Source of the DNA: CBDBJK01 sp965206395
Lineage (GTDB): Bacteria; Chloroflexota; Dehalococcoidia; Lucifugimonadales; CATOSD01
Length of the DNA: 64,000 nucleotides
Assembly: GCA_965206395.1 (NCBI GenBank)
Contig: CBDBJK010000027.1
Location: forward strand, 6,531 to 70,530
Reading direction: 5' to 3'
The notes under the pieces were generated by a model. That model was not told the origin of the DNA. It saw nothing but the letters and a program-made list of their open reading frames with translations, and did not search any database. The position numbers and the translations under genes are program-made. Of this stretch, positions 9,604 through 19,046 are shown one piece after another; within the stretch, counting starts at the first letter, position 1, and every line of letters starts with the position of its first letter.

Positions 9604-11241
9604 TTACGGGTATCGAGAGAAGTCGAAGCCCTCTTTCACGATGCACTCGATTAGCGCAGGCTGTCCCGTCTTGGTAACCTCGATTGCGTCTTTCAAGGCG
9701 GGTATGAAATGGTCCGGCTTTTCCACACGCACGCCCCAACCGCCGAGCGCCTTGGCTACGTCCCGGTAGTTGCCGCCCTGGGAGTGGGAGCTATATTTCT
9801 CGATGGCAAAGGGCATTGTCCCGCGCTCGATAGCCATCGCGCCGTTGTTCCAAACTATGGTGAGGATACCGAGCTTGTTCCGCGCCGCCGTCTCGATGTC
9901 CATGCCCACCATGCCGATGGCGGCGTCGCCCATGATGTTGATGCAAAGCTTGTCAGGCTCGGCTATCTTCGCGCCCATCGTGATTCCAAGGCCGTAACCA
10001 AGCTGGGTTGACTTGCCCCATCCCATGTAGGTGCGTGGCGCGATACTCTCCCAGAAGGGCGTTAGCTGATCTCTTGGGCTGCCCGCGTCGTGGGTGATGA
10101 TGGTATTGGCACGGTCGACGGTGTGCATCAGGTCCCAGATGATGCGGTACTGGTTAATAGGCTCTTCGTTCGAGGTTAGCTGTGGCATCCACTCGTCGAG
10201 CCATTCCTTCTTGACCGCCTGCACCTCTGTTGACACGCTGCCGTCGTTGCGATTGCCGACGCCGTTGGTCTGGCTCTTGATCTCATCGATCAGCGCCTGA
10301 AGCACAAGTTTCGAGTCGCCGATGAGGGCGTAGTCGGCCTTGTAGTCCTTGTTCACGTCGCTGGGATCGTTGGTGGAGTGGATTATCACTTTGCCTTGTG
10401 GGATGGTCTTACCGTAGCTGGTGCGTGTAAAGCTGCATCCTATGCCGAATACGACATCGGCCTTCCGCAAAAAGTGGGATATAGCCTTTGTCGTGGAAAC
10501 CGCCGATGCGCCCAGAGCCAGAGGATGGCTTTCAGGGAAGCCGCTCTTGCCCGGCATGGTTGTCATCACGGGGGCCTGAAGAAGCTCGGCAAGCTCTTCA
10601 AGCTCTGCGGTTCCCTCGGAGTACATGACGCCCTGACCAGCGTGGATGACCAGGTTCTTGGCGTTGAGAAGCACCTGTGCGACCTCTTTTGTCTCCTGCG
10701 GATCGGCAGCCGACCTGTTGCCCTTGACCGGCGTATAGTCAAACTCGCCATCAAGTTCGGCAGTCCAAACATCGCGGGCCACTTCCAAAAGAACGGGGCC
10801 GGATTTGCCCGTGCGTAGCTGGTAGAAGGCACGACGCATAAGCTCCGGGATGCGCTCGACGTGATTGATCTGCGCCAGCCACTTGGTGACGTTCTTAAAG
10901 TTGTCAGCCGCGCTAAAGTTAGGCTCGACGAAAGACCGGTTGGAAGGCTCACCGCCGGGCAGAAGCAGTACAGGCACGTTGTCGGAAAACGCCTGTGCTG
11001 CGCCGGGGAAGGCGTTTTCAGTGCCGGGGCCTTGCTGCATGGCAAACACGCCAAGGCGCTTGCCGCTGGTCGTCCGGCTGAACCCGTCGGCGATTGCCAT
11101 GCCTATTCGCTCCTGACGGCATAGCACGGGCCATATCCCAGCAACCGAGCTAGCCTCTATGAGGGGCTGTGCGGGAAAACATGCCAGGAACTCGGTGCCT
11201 TCTCTTTTCAGAATCTCCGCAATTACATCTACGCCCTTCAT
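9604..11241 (-). CDS. Thiamine-diphosphate-dependent enzyme, acetolactate synthase large-subunit-like
   Basis: 545 residues in the three-domain layout of the acetohydroxyacid synthase/benzoylformate decarboxylase group. The N-terminal pyrimidine-binding domain contains CRQERIGMAIADGFSR with the catalytic Glu of the ERIG region. The C-terminal domain carries the ThDP/Mg motif GDAAIGM...NN (about residues 440-470). A ribosome site GGAGGATTACGA precedes the chosen ATG at 11241; a longer frame upstream has none. The gene is alone, with no ilvN or ilvC nearby, so a role in branched-chain synthesis is not supported and a carboligase or decarboxylase of unknown substrate is more likely. Confidence 0.82.
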   Translation of the reverse strand: MKGVDVIAEILKREGTEFLACFPAQPLIEASSVAGIWPVLCRQERIGMAIADGFSRTTSGKRLGVFAMQQGPGTENAFPGAAQAFSDNVPVLLLPGGEPSNRSFVEPNFSAADNFKNVTKWLAQINHVERIPELMRRAFYQLRTGKSGPVLLEVARDVWTAELDGEFDYTPVKGNRSAADPQETKEVAQVLLNAKNLVIHAGQGVMYSEGTAELEELAELLQAPVMTTMPGKSGFPESHPLALGASAVSTTKAISHFLRKADVVFGIGCSFTRTSYGKTIPQGKVIIHSTNDPSDVNKDYKADYALIGDSKLVLQALIDEIKSQTNGVGNRNDGSVSTEVQAVKKEWLDEWMPQLTSNEEPINQYRIIWDLMHTVDRANTIITHDAGSPRDQLTPFWESIAPRTYMGWGKSTQLGYGLGITMGAKIAEPDKLCINIMGDAAIGMVGMDIETAARNKLGILTIVWNNGAMAIERGTMPFAIEKYSSHSQGGNYRDVAKALGGWGVRVEKPDHFIPALKDAIEVTKTGQPALIECIVKEGFDFSRYP

Positions 11242-11387
11242 TCGTAATCCTCCTACAATCGTTTTGACTTCGGCAACTGCGCCAGACTGGACGAACACTA
11301 GGTAATTCTGACCGGACGTATGGTATCATGCTGCCTAAATTCTTGATATTGGTTTGTTCGAGAAAACTCGATTCTTGCGAGGGCAAT

Positions 11388-12764
11388 ATGACCACCGTCA
11401 TCAGAAACACGACAATCGTCACTGGAGACTCAGGCCGAACTATTCTTTACGATGCCGCCATCGCCGTGCAAGACGACAGCATAACCGCGCTCGGCTCTAG
11501 CGACGACGTTGCGGCAAAATATCCAGATGCCGAAGTCATAGACGGGCGCGGCAAGGTCGTATTCCCGGGCCTTGTCAACTGCCATACGCATCTGCTGGCA
11601 ACGGCGGACAGGGGCATCCTTGAGGACTTCGGATTTCCTACCACGCTGCGATTTCCCATCAGCGCACGTTCGCTGCTGACGATAGAGGAGAGGAACGTCA
11701 TCGGACTCCTGGGCGCGTTAGAGGCCATTCGCAGCGGCACGACGTCCTTGTTGGAAATCTCCAACGACATCCCACAGTACGCGGGCAGCCTCGACAAGTC
11801 AGGCTTGCGGCTCGTCCTCGCCGAAAACATCAACGATGTGGACGATGCTAGAGCCAGGGATAACGTATTCGAGTTTACGGAGCAGAAGCTCGACGCAGGC
11901 CTTCAGAGAAGCGTTGACCTGATCGAGAAGTGGCATGGCAAATCTGATGGCAGGGTGACCTGCTTCATGGCCCCGCACGCTCCTGAAAACTGTTCGCCCG
12001 ACCTGCTGCGCCGCAGCCTTCAGATGGCGGAGCAGTACGATGTCGGCTATACCATCCACCTGTCGCAGAGCAACATAGAGATTGAGGCGGTTATGCGCAC
12101 TCGCGGCGTCCGGCCAACCCAATACCTGTTCGCCAACGACTTCCTCGGCCCTCGGCTTGTCGCGGCTCACTGTCGCTACGTGGATTCGTCCGAGATTGCG
12201 CTTCTGGGCCAGACGGGTTCTGGCATCTCCAACAACGCTGCCATCGCCGCACGACGCGGAGCCGCTGCGCCTGCGAAGGAGCTTCTGGCGGCGGGCTGTG
12301 CTATGGGCATGGGGACGGACAACATGGCGGAGGATATGGTCGAAGTCATGCGTGCGGGCCTTTTCCTTGAGCGTGTGCGCCGCAACGACGAGATGGACCC
12401 TCAGCCAGAGGATGTGCTTGAGTGGGCAACCAGAGGGGGAGCGCGAATTCTAGGCATGGACAAGCAGACTGGCACGCTTGAAGCAGGCAAGAAGGCTGAC
12501 TTCTTTATCATCGACGCCATGCGGCCCCATCTGGTTCCGACATTGCGCATAGTGTCCGCGTTCGTTCATCAGGGACAGCCCGCTGACGTTACCGACGTGA
12601 TGGTGGATGGAAACTGGGTAATGCGTGACAGCAAGGTTCTGACGATAGACGAGGCTGACATCGTGCGTCGAGCGGAGCAGATAGGTCATTCGGTGTGGCA
12701 GCGTCTGTTGGAGCGATACCCCAACGTGCCGTTTCCTGTCTCGCTTCCTCCACACGCCCTGTGA
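11388..12764 (+). CDS. Amidohydrolase family protein (TrzA/MtaD/SsnA-like deaminase group)
   Basis: 458 residues. The metal-binding opening is NCHTHLLATADRG (about residue 65), the second His stretch is FMAPHAPENCS, and the later metal Asp lies in MGMGTDNMAEDM (about 305). These match the deaminase branch that includes S-adenosylhomocysteine/methylthioadenosine deaminase, atrazine chlorohydrolase and SsnA. The C-terminal beta-sandwich segment GTLEAGKKADFFIIDA is typical. ATG 11388 follows GAGGGCAAT. It is divergent from the TPP enzyme with a 146-base spacer. The exact substrate cannot be read from sequence. Confidence 0.85.
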   Translation: MTTVIRNTTIVTGDSGRTILYDAAIAVQDDSITALGSSDDVAAKYPDAEVIDGRGKVVFPGLVNCHTHLLATADRGILEDFGFPTTLRFPISARSLLTIEERNVIGLLGALEAIRSGTTSLLEISNDIPQYAGSLDKSGLRLVLAENINDVDDARARDNVFEFTEQKLDAGLQRSVDLIEKWHGKSDGRVTCFMAPHAPENCSPDLLRRSLQMAEQYDVGYTIHLSQSNIEIEAVMRTRGVRPTQYLFANDFLGPRLVAAHCRYVDSSEIALLGQTGSGISNNAAIAARRGAAAPAKELLAAGCAMGMGTDNMAEDMVEVMRAGLFLERVRRNDEMDPQPEDVLEWATRGGARILGMDKQTGTLEAGKKADFFIIDAMRPHLVPTLRIVSAFVHQGQPADVTDVMVDGNWVMRDSKVLTIDEADIVRRAEQIGHSVWQRLLERYPNVPFPVSLPPHAL

Positions 12765-12843
12765 GTGCAATAGTGATGCCGCATGTCATCCAGGTTCTTC
12801 CACGGTCAGAGGATTTGAGGCGTATACCGTATAGATAATTCTT

Positions 12844-12964
12844 CAACCCTAACCCCCTCTTGTACCCCATTCCCTCTCCCTCCTTCCGCGGAAGGAGGGA
12901 GAGGGGGCGCTGTAGACCTACATCAAGCCATATATGGCGCGCGGGGGAGATTGGGTTGAGGGTG
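12844..12964. repeat. Intergenic palindromic repeat, copy 3 (longest)
   Basis: Contains CCCTCTCCC followed by the perfect core TCCTTCCGCGGAAGGA (12881-12896) and GGGAGAGGG, forming a near-continuous hairpin over 12871-12905. A GGGGGAGATTGGGTTGAGGG tail follows. It lies in the otherwise gene-free 12765-13142 spacer; I see nothing else in that stretch beyond the ribosome site of the next gene. Confidence 0.75.
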
Positions 12965-13142
12965 GGACTTGAGCCACATTGTTCGGTTGGAATGTTAGTA
13001 ATCAGGGCAAGGATCGATAAGCCGTTTAAAGGAATGTCCGTTGACCGGCCCCCGCCAGAGCCATACAATACCAAATGTGCCGCCAGATCAATCTGGTGGC
13101 ACTTCTGCACAGCGAGTAAAATTGACGCGACTGGAGGAGTCT

Positions 13143-13916
13143 ATGAATTACGAATTTATCCTGGTTGAAAAAGTGGATGGTGTCGGAATCCTAACTCTGA
13201 ACCGACCAGAAGTCCTTAACGCCCTGAATAGAGGGCTAACCTCCGAGTTGTACGATGCTGTAAACACTATGAATTCCGACGACGAGATCGGATGCATCGT
13301 AATTACTGGAACAGGAAAACGTGCCTTCTCTGCCGGGGGTGACATTCACGAACAGAGAGTCCATTCTCGTGAGCTTACCGAGGAGGAACGCGAACGGAAT
13401 GGCGAAGTGCGATCACATGAGTCCTACGAAATTTCCGCCTCTCCCAAGCCAATCATTGGCATGATGAACGGGCTGGCCCATGGAGGCGGCGCTGTGCTAG
13501 CTTCTTCGCTGGATTTCCGCCTTGGCTGTGAGCATACAAATTTTCGCTTCCTGGCGGCCGCTTACGGGCGTATCAACTCAACCTGGACACTGCCCAATCA
13601 GGTTGGCTGGCCTATGGCTAAAGAGTTGCTGTTTTCGGGGCGGATAATCGAAGCGGAGGAAGCCTATCGCGTAGGTCTGCTCAATCACCTGGTTCCCTGC
13701 GATCAGCTTCGCGCGAAGACATTGGAGATAGCGACAGCCATCGCCGGCAACCGGCGCGAGTCTGTAATGGGTATCAAGGAACTGCTGCTTCAGGACAAGG
13801 CGGCGGACATGCGCCAGATGTGGGCCAATGAGAAAGAGTTTACCTCCAAGAAAGTAAAAGATTATGGCGTGGAGGAAGCCTTCCCGAATTTCCTTGCACG
13901 AAAAGGCAGGAACTAG
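13143..13916 (+). CDS. Enoyl-CoA hydratase/isomerase (crotonase) family protein
   Basis: 257 residues. Both oxyanion-hole segments are visible: AFSAGGDIHEQR (about residue 63) and GLAHGGGAVLASSLD (about 110). The segment that carries the two catalytic Glu residues in true hydratases reads AYGRINSTWTLPNQVGWPMA, without either Glu. It is therefore probably another crotonase activity (for example a hydrolase, isomerase or lyase). Start ATG 13143 follows GGAGGAGTCT. It is followed within 70 bases by a CaiB-type CoA transferase, suggesting joint work on a CoA thioester. Confidence 0.87.
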   Translation: MNYEFILVEKVDGVGILTLNRPEVLNALNRGLTSELYDAVNTMNSDDEIGCIVITGTGKRAFSAGGDIHEQRVHSRELTEEERERNGEVRSHESYEISASPKPIIGMMNGLAHGGGAVLASSLDFRLGCEHTNFRFLAAAYGRINSTWTLPNQVGWPMAKELLFSGRIIEAEEAYRVGLLNHLVPCDQLRAKTLEIATAIAGNRRESVMGIKELLLQDKAADMRQMWANEKEFTSKKVKDYGVEEAFPNFLARKGRN

Positions 13917-13984
13917 GACTGACAAGTCGGCTTTCCTGAAATCGCATTATAAGATTTCCTAAAAAACAAGTTGAGGTAAACAAT

Positions 13985-15202
13985 ATGAAAAATGGAAAAG
14001 GCCCCATGGCTGGCATTCGCGTTATCGACCTGGGTCGACATCAGGCTGGCCCCAGATGCGCGCAGGTACTGGCGCGTATGGGCGCGGAGGTCATTAAAGT
14101 AGAGCGTCTTGGTGGCGAAGAGACCCGTTACCACGCGCCACACGTGCGCAAGCAAAGCGCTTACTGGGTGCAGTACAACACTGGCAAGAAAAGCTTGAGC
14201 ATCGATCTGCGCAGGGAGGAAGGCGCGGAAGCGTTGCGAAAGCTGGTCAAAGTATCAGATGTTCTTTTGCAGAATTTCCGTCTAGGCACTATCGAGACCA
14301 TGGGGTTTGGTTACGACGTATTGAAGGAACTCAACCCTCGAATCGTCATGGTTAACGTGTCAGCCTACGGACAATTCGGCCCGTATCGGGAAAAGATCGG
14401 CTACGATCCCATCGGACAGACCATGTCGGGTATCGCCATGGTCACAGGGCAGGATGGGATGCCGCCCATTACGGCCGGTGTGCCGATAATCGACCGTACC
14501 ACGGCATTACACGCTGCCCTGGGCACTATGGCCGCTCTCTACGAGCGAGTGGAGTCTGGCGAAGGTCAGAGCATTGACGTATGCCTGGCAGACACAGGCT
14601 ACAGCTTCACCGAGATTCCGATTTCAGCGTACCACGGCACAGGGGTTTCTAAGTCGCGAGGCACTGGGACGGAAGGCGCGCCCGGAGGTATCTATCCATG
14701 CAAGGGTGGCTGGGTCTTGATTACTGCCGGAGACCAGCACCAGTGGCACAGGGTTTGCAACGCTCTGAACAAGCCAGACTGGCTGGAAGACCCTCGATTC
14801 TCCACTCGGCCTGAGCGTATGAAACACAAGGATGTTGTTAACGCCGCAATGGACGAGCTATTGTCAACGATGACCATGAACGAAGCCATTGACCATTTCA
14901 CGAGGCACGACATCACGGCAGCGCCAGTAAACACAATTCCCGAAGCAGCCGAGGATCCTCACCCTTGGGAACGCCGGGCCATGGTGGACGTACCGGACTT
15001 CATGGCAGGTACCATCGCGGTATCGGGTGATTTCTGGCACTTTAGCCGAACGCCTGTAGTAATTGGCTCGGCTCCCAGAGTAGGCGAGCATAACGAAGAG
15101 GTATTGGGCGATCTGCTGGAATACTCCGCAGAGCAAATAGCCGAACTTTACGACAAGAAGGTGATCGCCACCTTTGACCACTATGACGAAGTCCCCGACT
15201 AA
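13985..15202 (+). CDS. CaiB/BaiF family CoA transferase (type III)
   Basis: 405 residues, a normal length for the interlocked-ring CoA-transferase family. The N-terminal motif is AGIRVIDLGRHQAGPRCAQVLARMGAEVIKVE. The nucleophilic Asp of formyl-CoA transferase corresponds to the PIIDRTTA segment (about residue 170). GIYPCKGGWVLITAG (about 233) is also typical. It moves CoA between carboxylic acids; the substrate is unknown. It pairs with the crotonase upstream and may start a short catabolic operon that continues to the MetE-like gene. Confidence 0.92.
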   Translation: MKNGKGPMAGIRVIDLGRHQAGPRCAQVLARMGAEVIKVERLGGEETRYHAPHVRKQSAYWVQYNTGKKSLSIDLRREEGAEALRKLVKVSDVLLQNFRLGTIETMGFGYDVLKELNPRIVMVNVSAYGQFGPYREKIGYDPIGQTMSGIAMVTGQDGMPPITAGVPIIDRTTALHAALGTMAALYERVESGEGQSIDVCLADTGYSFTEIPISAYHGTGVSKSRGTGTEGAPGGIYPCKGGWVLITAGDQHQWHRVCNALNKPDWLEDPRFSTRPERMKHKDVVNAAMDELLSTMTMNEAIDHFTRHDITAAPVNTIPEAAEDPHPWERRAMVDVPDFMAGTIAVSGDFWHFSRTPVVIGSAPRVGEHNEEVLGDLLEYSAEQIAELYDKKVIATFDHYDEVPD

Positions 15203-15295
15203 CCCCTGAAGACATCCATTGACGCTGCGAAACCACGATTGATAGCATGAGCTATATTTTCGCGAATTTCTTATCTACCTGTGGAGGGGGAAGCC

Positions 15296-16438
15296 ATGAA
15301 ACGAAGCACGTCGAACATCCTGACCACCCACACGGGCAGCCTGCCGAGATCACCTAAACAGCAAGACAATCTTGTAGCCAGGGAAGAGCGCCGACAATTT
15401 GACCAGAGCACTTTCGACGCCAGTGTGCGTGAGGCAGTTGCATATGTCGTGAAGATGCAGATAGACACCGGCATAGCCGTGATAAACGATGGAGAGCAAG
15501 GCAGATCACAATACGCCACCTATGTCAAAGAGCGATTGACTGGATTTGAAGGTGAGCAAGCGAGGCGTGCCAAGCCTCGCCTCGACGACAAAGACTTTCC
15601 TGAATTCGCCGAGATACGTGCGAGTACGACCTCATCCAACATGCCTCAACCAGTGTGTTCCGGTCCCATCGCCTGGAAAGACTTTGGTGCGGTGCAGAAG
15701 GACATCGACAATCTGAAGGCTTCAGTTGGTGGCGGCGCACAGGAAGTGTTCATGACGTCCGCCTCGCCGGGGGTGGTCGCTAACTTCCTGCCCAACGACT
15801 ATTACCCCAATCATGAAGCCTACCTGCGTGCTCTTGCCGCTGTGATGAAAGACGAATACACTGCCATTGTCAACGCGGGGTTCGTGCTTCAAATAGACTG
15901 CCCTGATCTAGCTATGACAAGGCCCTCCCAGTGGGCAGAGCTTACTTTAGATGAGTTCAAGAATATTGTAGCGTTGCACATAGCGGTTTTGAATGAAACG
16001 CTCGCAGACCTCCCACCGGACAGGATGCGGATGCACATGTGTTGGGGAAACTTCGAAGGCCCGCACACTTATGACGTTCCTATTATTGAACTGCTGGGCA
16101 TAGTACTCCAGGCGCGTCCTCAAGGTCTCTCTTTCGAGGGAGCCAACCCTCGTCACGCTCATGAATGGAAGGTTTGGAAAGACGTTGAACTGCCAGAAGG
16201 AAAGCTGATAATCCCTGGCGTCCTTGACACCACCTCCAATTTCGTCGAGCATCCTGAATTGGTAGCGGAACGCATAGTCAGATACGCGGAAATCGTCGGG
16301 CGTGAGAATGTAATAGCCGGCAGCGATTGTGGGTTTGGCACGTCGGCATGGAACAGAAAGGTAGATACCAGAATCGCGTGGGCCAAACTTCGGTCCATGG
16401 TCGAAGGCGCACGTCTGGCATCCGAGGTGCTGTGGTAA
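15296..16438 (+). CDS. MetE C-terminal-domain-type (core) methyltransferase
   Basis: 380 residues corresponding only to the catalytic TIM barrel of cobalamin-independent methionine synthase; the N-terminal half of MetE is absent. The zinc ligands are conserved: His and Cys in MHMCWGN (about residue 244), Glu in LSFEGAN and Cys in GSDCGFG (about 344). Such short proteins may methylate homocysteine from an alternative donor, or act in demethylation during catabolism. ATG 15296 is preceded by GGAGGGGGAAGCC, so an in-frame GTG at 15281 is rejected. A second protein of this kind is at 38182. Confidence 0.87.
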   Translation: MKRSTSNILTTHTGSLPRSPKQQDNLVAREERRQFDQSTFDASVREAVAYVVKMQIDTGIAVINDGEQGRSQYATYVKERLTGFEGEQARRAKPRLDDKDFPEFAEIRASTTSSNMPQPVCSGPIAWKDFGAVQKDIDNLKASVGGGAQEVFMTSASPGVVANFLPNDYYPNHEAYLRALAAVMKDEYTAIVNAGFVLQIDCPDLAMTRPSQWAELTLDEFKNIVALHIAVLNETLADLPPDRMRMHMCWGNFEGPHTYDVPIIELLGIVLQARPQGLSFEGANPRHAHEWKVWKDVELPEGKLIIPGVLDTTSNFVEHPELVAERIVRYAEIVGRENVIAGSDCGFGTSAWNRKVDTRIAWAKLRSMVEGARLASEVLW

Positions 16439-16456
16439 GCTAGCCTTCTTCGCGGT

Positions 16457-16795
16457 CTATTCTGGCAGGACGATGAAGACCGAGGTGCGCGTTCCCTTGC
16501 TCACTACTCTGGTCGTGTGTCCTCTGCCGGTGACATCGTCTGCGAGTAACACGTCCCCTGGTCCGAAACGTCTAAGCGTCCCATCGGCAATACCGATCTC
16601 CGCTTCGCCTGTCAGGGTTATGACGTATTGACGCGCTGGCGCATTGTGCCAATCGCTAAAGTAGTCCGGGTCTTGAGTCCGAAACTGAACGCCTGTCGCC
16701 GAGTTCATTAACGTCAGATCAGGATGGGTTGCCTGGTCTAGCTCTTCAAAGTGCGATTCACCGTCATCGCCCGTGTATATTCTAACGATTGCCAT
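16457..16795 (-). CDS. Cupin-fold protein
   Basis: 112 residues. The second cupin motif is evident as GEAEIGIADGTLRRFGPGDVLLADDVTGRGH, with the typical PGDVLLADD turn (about residues 79-87) and His at GHTT. The first motif (WHNAPARQYVITLTG) has a His and an aromatic-rich strand. Metal binding is plausible but the ligand set is incomplete, so the function is unknown. The ribosome site TAGGAGTTGACTG precedes ATG. It is convergent with the MetE-like gene. Confidence 0.75.
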   Translation of the reverse strand: MAIVRIYTGDDGESHFEELDQATHPDLTLMNSATGVQFRTQDPDYFSDWHNAPARQYVITLTGEAEIGIADGTLRRFGPGDVLLADDVTGRGHTTRVVSKGTRTSVFIVLPE

Positions 16796-16870
16796 CAGTC
16801 AACTCCTATCAAGAATAATGGACACTGACAATTTACGCTCGCGGCAGTTTTCAGGTGCGTGTATGGAATG

Positions 16871-16927
16871 TCCCCTCTCTTTGGCGAGAGAGGGCATTTC
16901 ATCGATGTGCCTGGGTTAGGATGGGGG
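16871..16927. repeat. Intergenic palindromic repeat
   Basis: CCCCTCTCTTTGGCGAGAGAGGG hairpin followed by a GGGTTAGGATGGGGG tail, between the cupin gene and the SelA-like gene. It has the same build as the other dispersed units but lacks the TTCCGCGGAA core. Confidence 0.65.
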
Positions 16928-16940
16928 TAGACGCACACGT

Positions 16941-18095
16941 TTATTTGTTGAACAGATCGGCGATTCGCTCGCCAACGATTTTCTCTTCTCCCTCACGCAT
17001 ACCAAATATGTGAATGACTATCTCTTCCTCGCCCTCTCGGACACGTGTCCATACGGGCGGATCGCCTTCCTTCAGCTTCACAACCACATCGTTGGCAGTC
17101 ATACCTGACAGGCTCTCGTCAATACTCAGGCTCACGCCGAAGGGCTGATGCCCTATGATATTGGTAAGCATCTCGCTTTTGAGACCCTTTGATTCCAACC
17201 CTTTGAGAGAGGATAAGATGGTCTCGCATCGGGTTTCGACTGAGGCCAGACGCTCCTCGTGATTCATGGTCATCCAGTGCTTGACCGCCACTACAGCGCC
17301 AACCATTTCCTGCCGATCAACCTTTTGTGGTCGTCCGACTCCACGTATACGACGGCTTTCATAGCCGACGAACGAGTGCAGCGAGAGCTTGTGGATCATG
17401 TCCCTGGTGCCAAGCGCAAGGCCAACCGACTGAGTCGCGCCCAGGTATTTGGCAGCGACACACTGAAAGTCTGCTCCCATCCTGACGTACTTTCCGAACA
17501 GTTCGAGAGGATATATCTGACCAGCGGCGTCTACTGTGACTGGCAGGCCATGCGCGTGAGCTATTTCGATGGTGTCCTCAAGCGAAAGGGCGTTCGGGTC
17601 GGTAGTCTGTTCGACGGCGTAGTAGTGGACTGCGGCCGTGTTGTCGCCGATGGCCTTTTCAAGGTCTTCTCTCGTTGTCTCATCCTCAGACCCGAACTCC
17701 ACCAGCCTGGCGCCCGCAAGCTCCAGGCAGCGGTCGTACCAGTAGCGCTGCCTGGTCTGAATAAGGATTTCATTCTTCATGCCTGTGGTGTCTGGTAGCT
17801 GCTGTATCTTGTCATCGTCGTCGCCAGCCATGATCGCTGCGGTGGCAAGAGTCAGCGCGGAACCTGCTCCGGCTGTGATGTAAGCCGCAGGAACATCCAG
17901 CATGTCGGCTATGGCTCGGCCTGCCTTTTCCTCAAGCTCAATGAGGGGCAAATAGGCAGAATCGGCCTTCTCCATAGCCTCTTTGACTTCAGGAATCGGC
18001 GTTGAGCCTCCAAGCATCGTCACGCTGCCGATTGCGTTGATGATAGGCTTCGCGCCCAACTCTTTGTAAATGTCTCCCCAGTCTGAATCTGCCAT
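16941..18095 (-). CDS. SelA-like PLP-dependent enzyme (aminotransferase class V superfamily)
   Basis: 384 residues resembling L-seryl-tRNA(Sec) selenium transferase and the related DgaE-type/cystathionine-gamma-lyase-fold proteins. Recognisable parts are the opening ELGAKPIINAIGSVTMLGGS, the substrate/PLP region YITAGAGSALTLATAA (about 74), VDAAGQIYPLELFGKY with the PLP Asp (about 189), and the PLP Lys in CVAAKYLGATQS (about 215). No selB, selD or tRNA-Sec is in view, so selenocysteine synthesis is not supported. An ammonia-lyase or aldolase-like reaction on an amino acid derivative is more likely. AAGGGAGTACT precedes the ATG. Confidence 0.8.
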   Translation of the reverse strand: MADSDWGDIYKELGAKPIINAIGSVTMLGGSTPIPEVKEAMEKADSAYLPLIELEEKAGRAIADMLDVPAAYITAGAGSALTLATAAIMAGDDDDKIQQLPDTTGMKNEILIQTRQRYWYDRCLELAGARLVEFGSEDETTREDLEKAIGDNTAAVHYYAVEQTTDPNALSLEDTIEIAHAHGLPVTVDAAGQIYPLELFGKYVRMGADFQCVAAKYLGATQSVGLALGTRDMIHKLSLHSFVGYESRRIRGVGRPQKVDRQEMVGAVVAVKHWMTMNHEERLASVETRCETILSSLKGLESKGLKSEMLTNIIGHQPFGVSLSIDESLSGMTANDVVVKLKEGDPPVWTRVREGEEEIVIHIFGMREGEEKIVGERIADLFNK

Positions 18096-18316
18096 AGTAC
18101 TCCCTTCTTTTCTTTCGACAAAGTGTCAATTTTGATGCTCTGAAAACACGAACGCAGCTAACTAACGCTTACGTTCTGAAGATACTTCGCTCTACCTGAA
18201 TGGTGTAAAACCTCAGGCATCCCACGTGATATACTACCTCAATCGTGTTCCTTGCCACAAGACAGGTAAGAGCCGCAGCGCGAAATGAACAATGCTGACG
18301 TTACGAGGTGCCAATA

Positions 18317-18934
18317 ATGATCGATCTCACTCAGTTTCAAGAACTTGTCGTGCAACAAGAAATTGAGCATCTGGAAGTCTTCACCGGCTTTGAGACGAGC
18401 AATCGCTATAGCGTCTTGACGGTTGATGGGGAGCAGTTGTTGTACGCCTATGAGGAGTCAGGCGCGCTGAGCCGCCAGTTCTTGAGCACACACCGACCCT
18501 TGACGCTGCATGTGATTGACGAGGATTCGCGGCCCGTCCTTACCGCTAGCCGAGGCTTTTTCTGGATTCGATCACATCTGCACGTCCGCGATGCCTCGGA
18601 TAATCCTATAGGCTCGCTGCATCGCAAGCTTGCCTTTCTCGGGCGGAAGCTTGATCTGGAAGACCCCACTGGCCTACCAATCGCTGAGGTTCGAGGCCGC
18701 ATGATGCGCCCCAACACCTTCATGATATATGGCCCACAAGGTGCCGAGATAGCGCGCATAACCAAGGAGTGGAGCGGCATCATGCGGGAAGCCATGACCG
18801 ATGCCGACACGTTCCGAGTCCAGTTTCACGAGCAGGAGAGCGACCAGGAATTCCGCCTCCTCGTCCTCGCCACAGCCTTCGCCATCGACCTGGATTTCTT
18901 CGAGAACAAAGGCAGCCGCGCAGGTTTCAGGTAG
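18317..18934 (+). CDS. Phospholipid scramblase/LURP-one-like (tubby-fold) protein
   Basis: 205 residues with features of the scramblase-related family: YSVLTVDGEQLLYAYEES near the start, a long beta-rich middle (LHVRDASDNPIGSLHRKLAFLGRKLDLEDPTG) and the closing hydrophobic helix LLVLATAFAIDLDFFENKG (about residues 180-198). That helix is characteristic of the tubby-like barrel. The cellular role in bacteria is not established; lipid or membrane binding is suggested by the family. ATG 18317 follows GAGGTGCCAATA; an in-frame GTG at 18308 overlaps the ribosome site and is less likely. It stands alone, upstream of nudC. Confidence 0.8.
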   Translation: MIDLTQFQELVVQQEIEHLEVFTGFETSNRYSVLTVDGEQLLYAYEESGALSRQFLSTHRPLTLHVIDEDSRPVLTASRGFFWIRSHLHVRDASDNPIGSLHRKLAFLGRKLDLEDPTGLPIAEVRGRMMRPNTFMIYGPQGAEIARITKEWSGIMREAMTDADTFRVQFHEQESDQEFRLLVLATAFAIDLDFFENKGSRAGFR

Positions 18935-19046
18935 AGTTACAATTGATGCGGTGCTTGCCGTAGCCGCCGGTCAGCCGTGAATTCTGCGTTTTTCGAACGT
19001 GTCCTCGTTCGGTTCTATGCATTCAAGGGAGGAGAATTAGATATTG

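Noticed and set aside
9604..11298. Biosynthetic acetolactate synthase (ilvB) assignment
   Set aside because: No ilvN, ilvC or other branched-chain genes are nearby and the family has many other activities, so only a TPP-enzyme call is made.
12860..13168. Open frame across the palindromic repeat and into the crotonase start
   Set aside because: It translates repeat sequence, lacks a ribosome site and overlaps the well-supported start at 13143.
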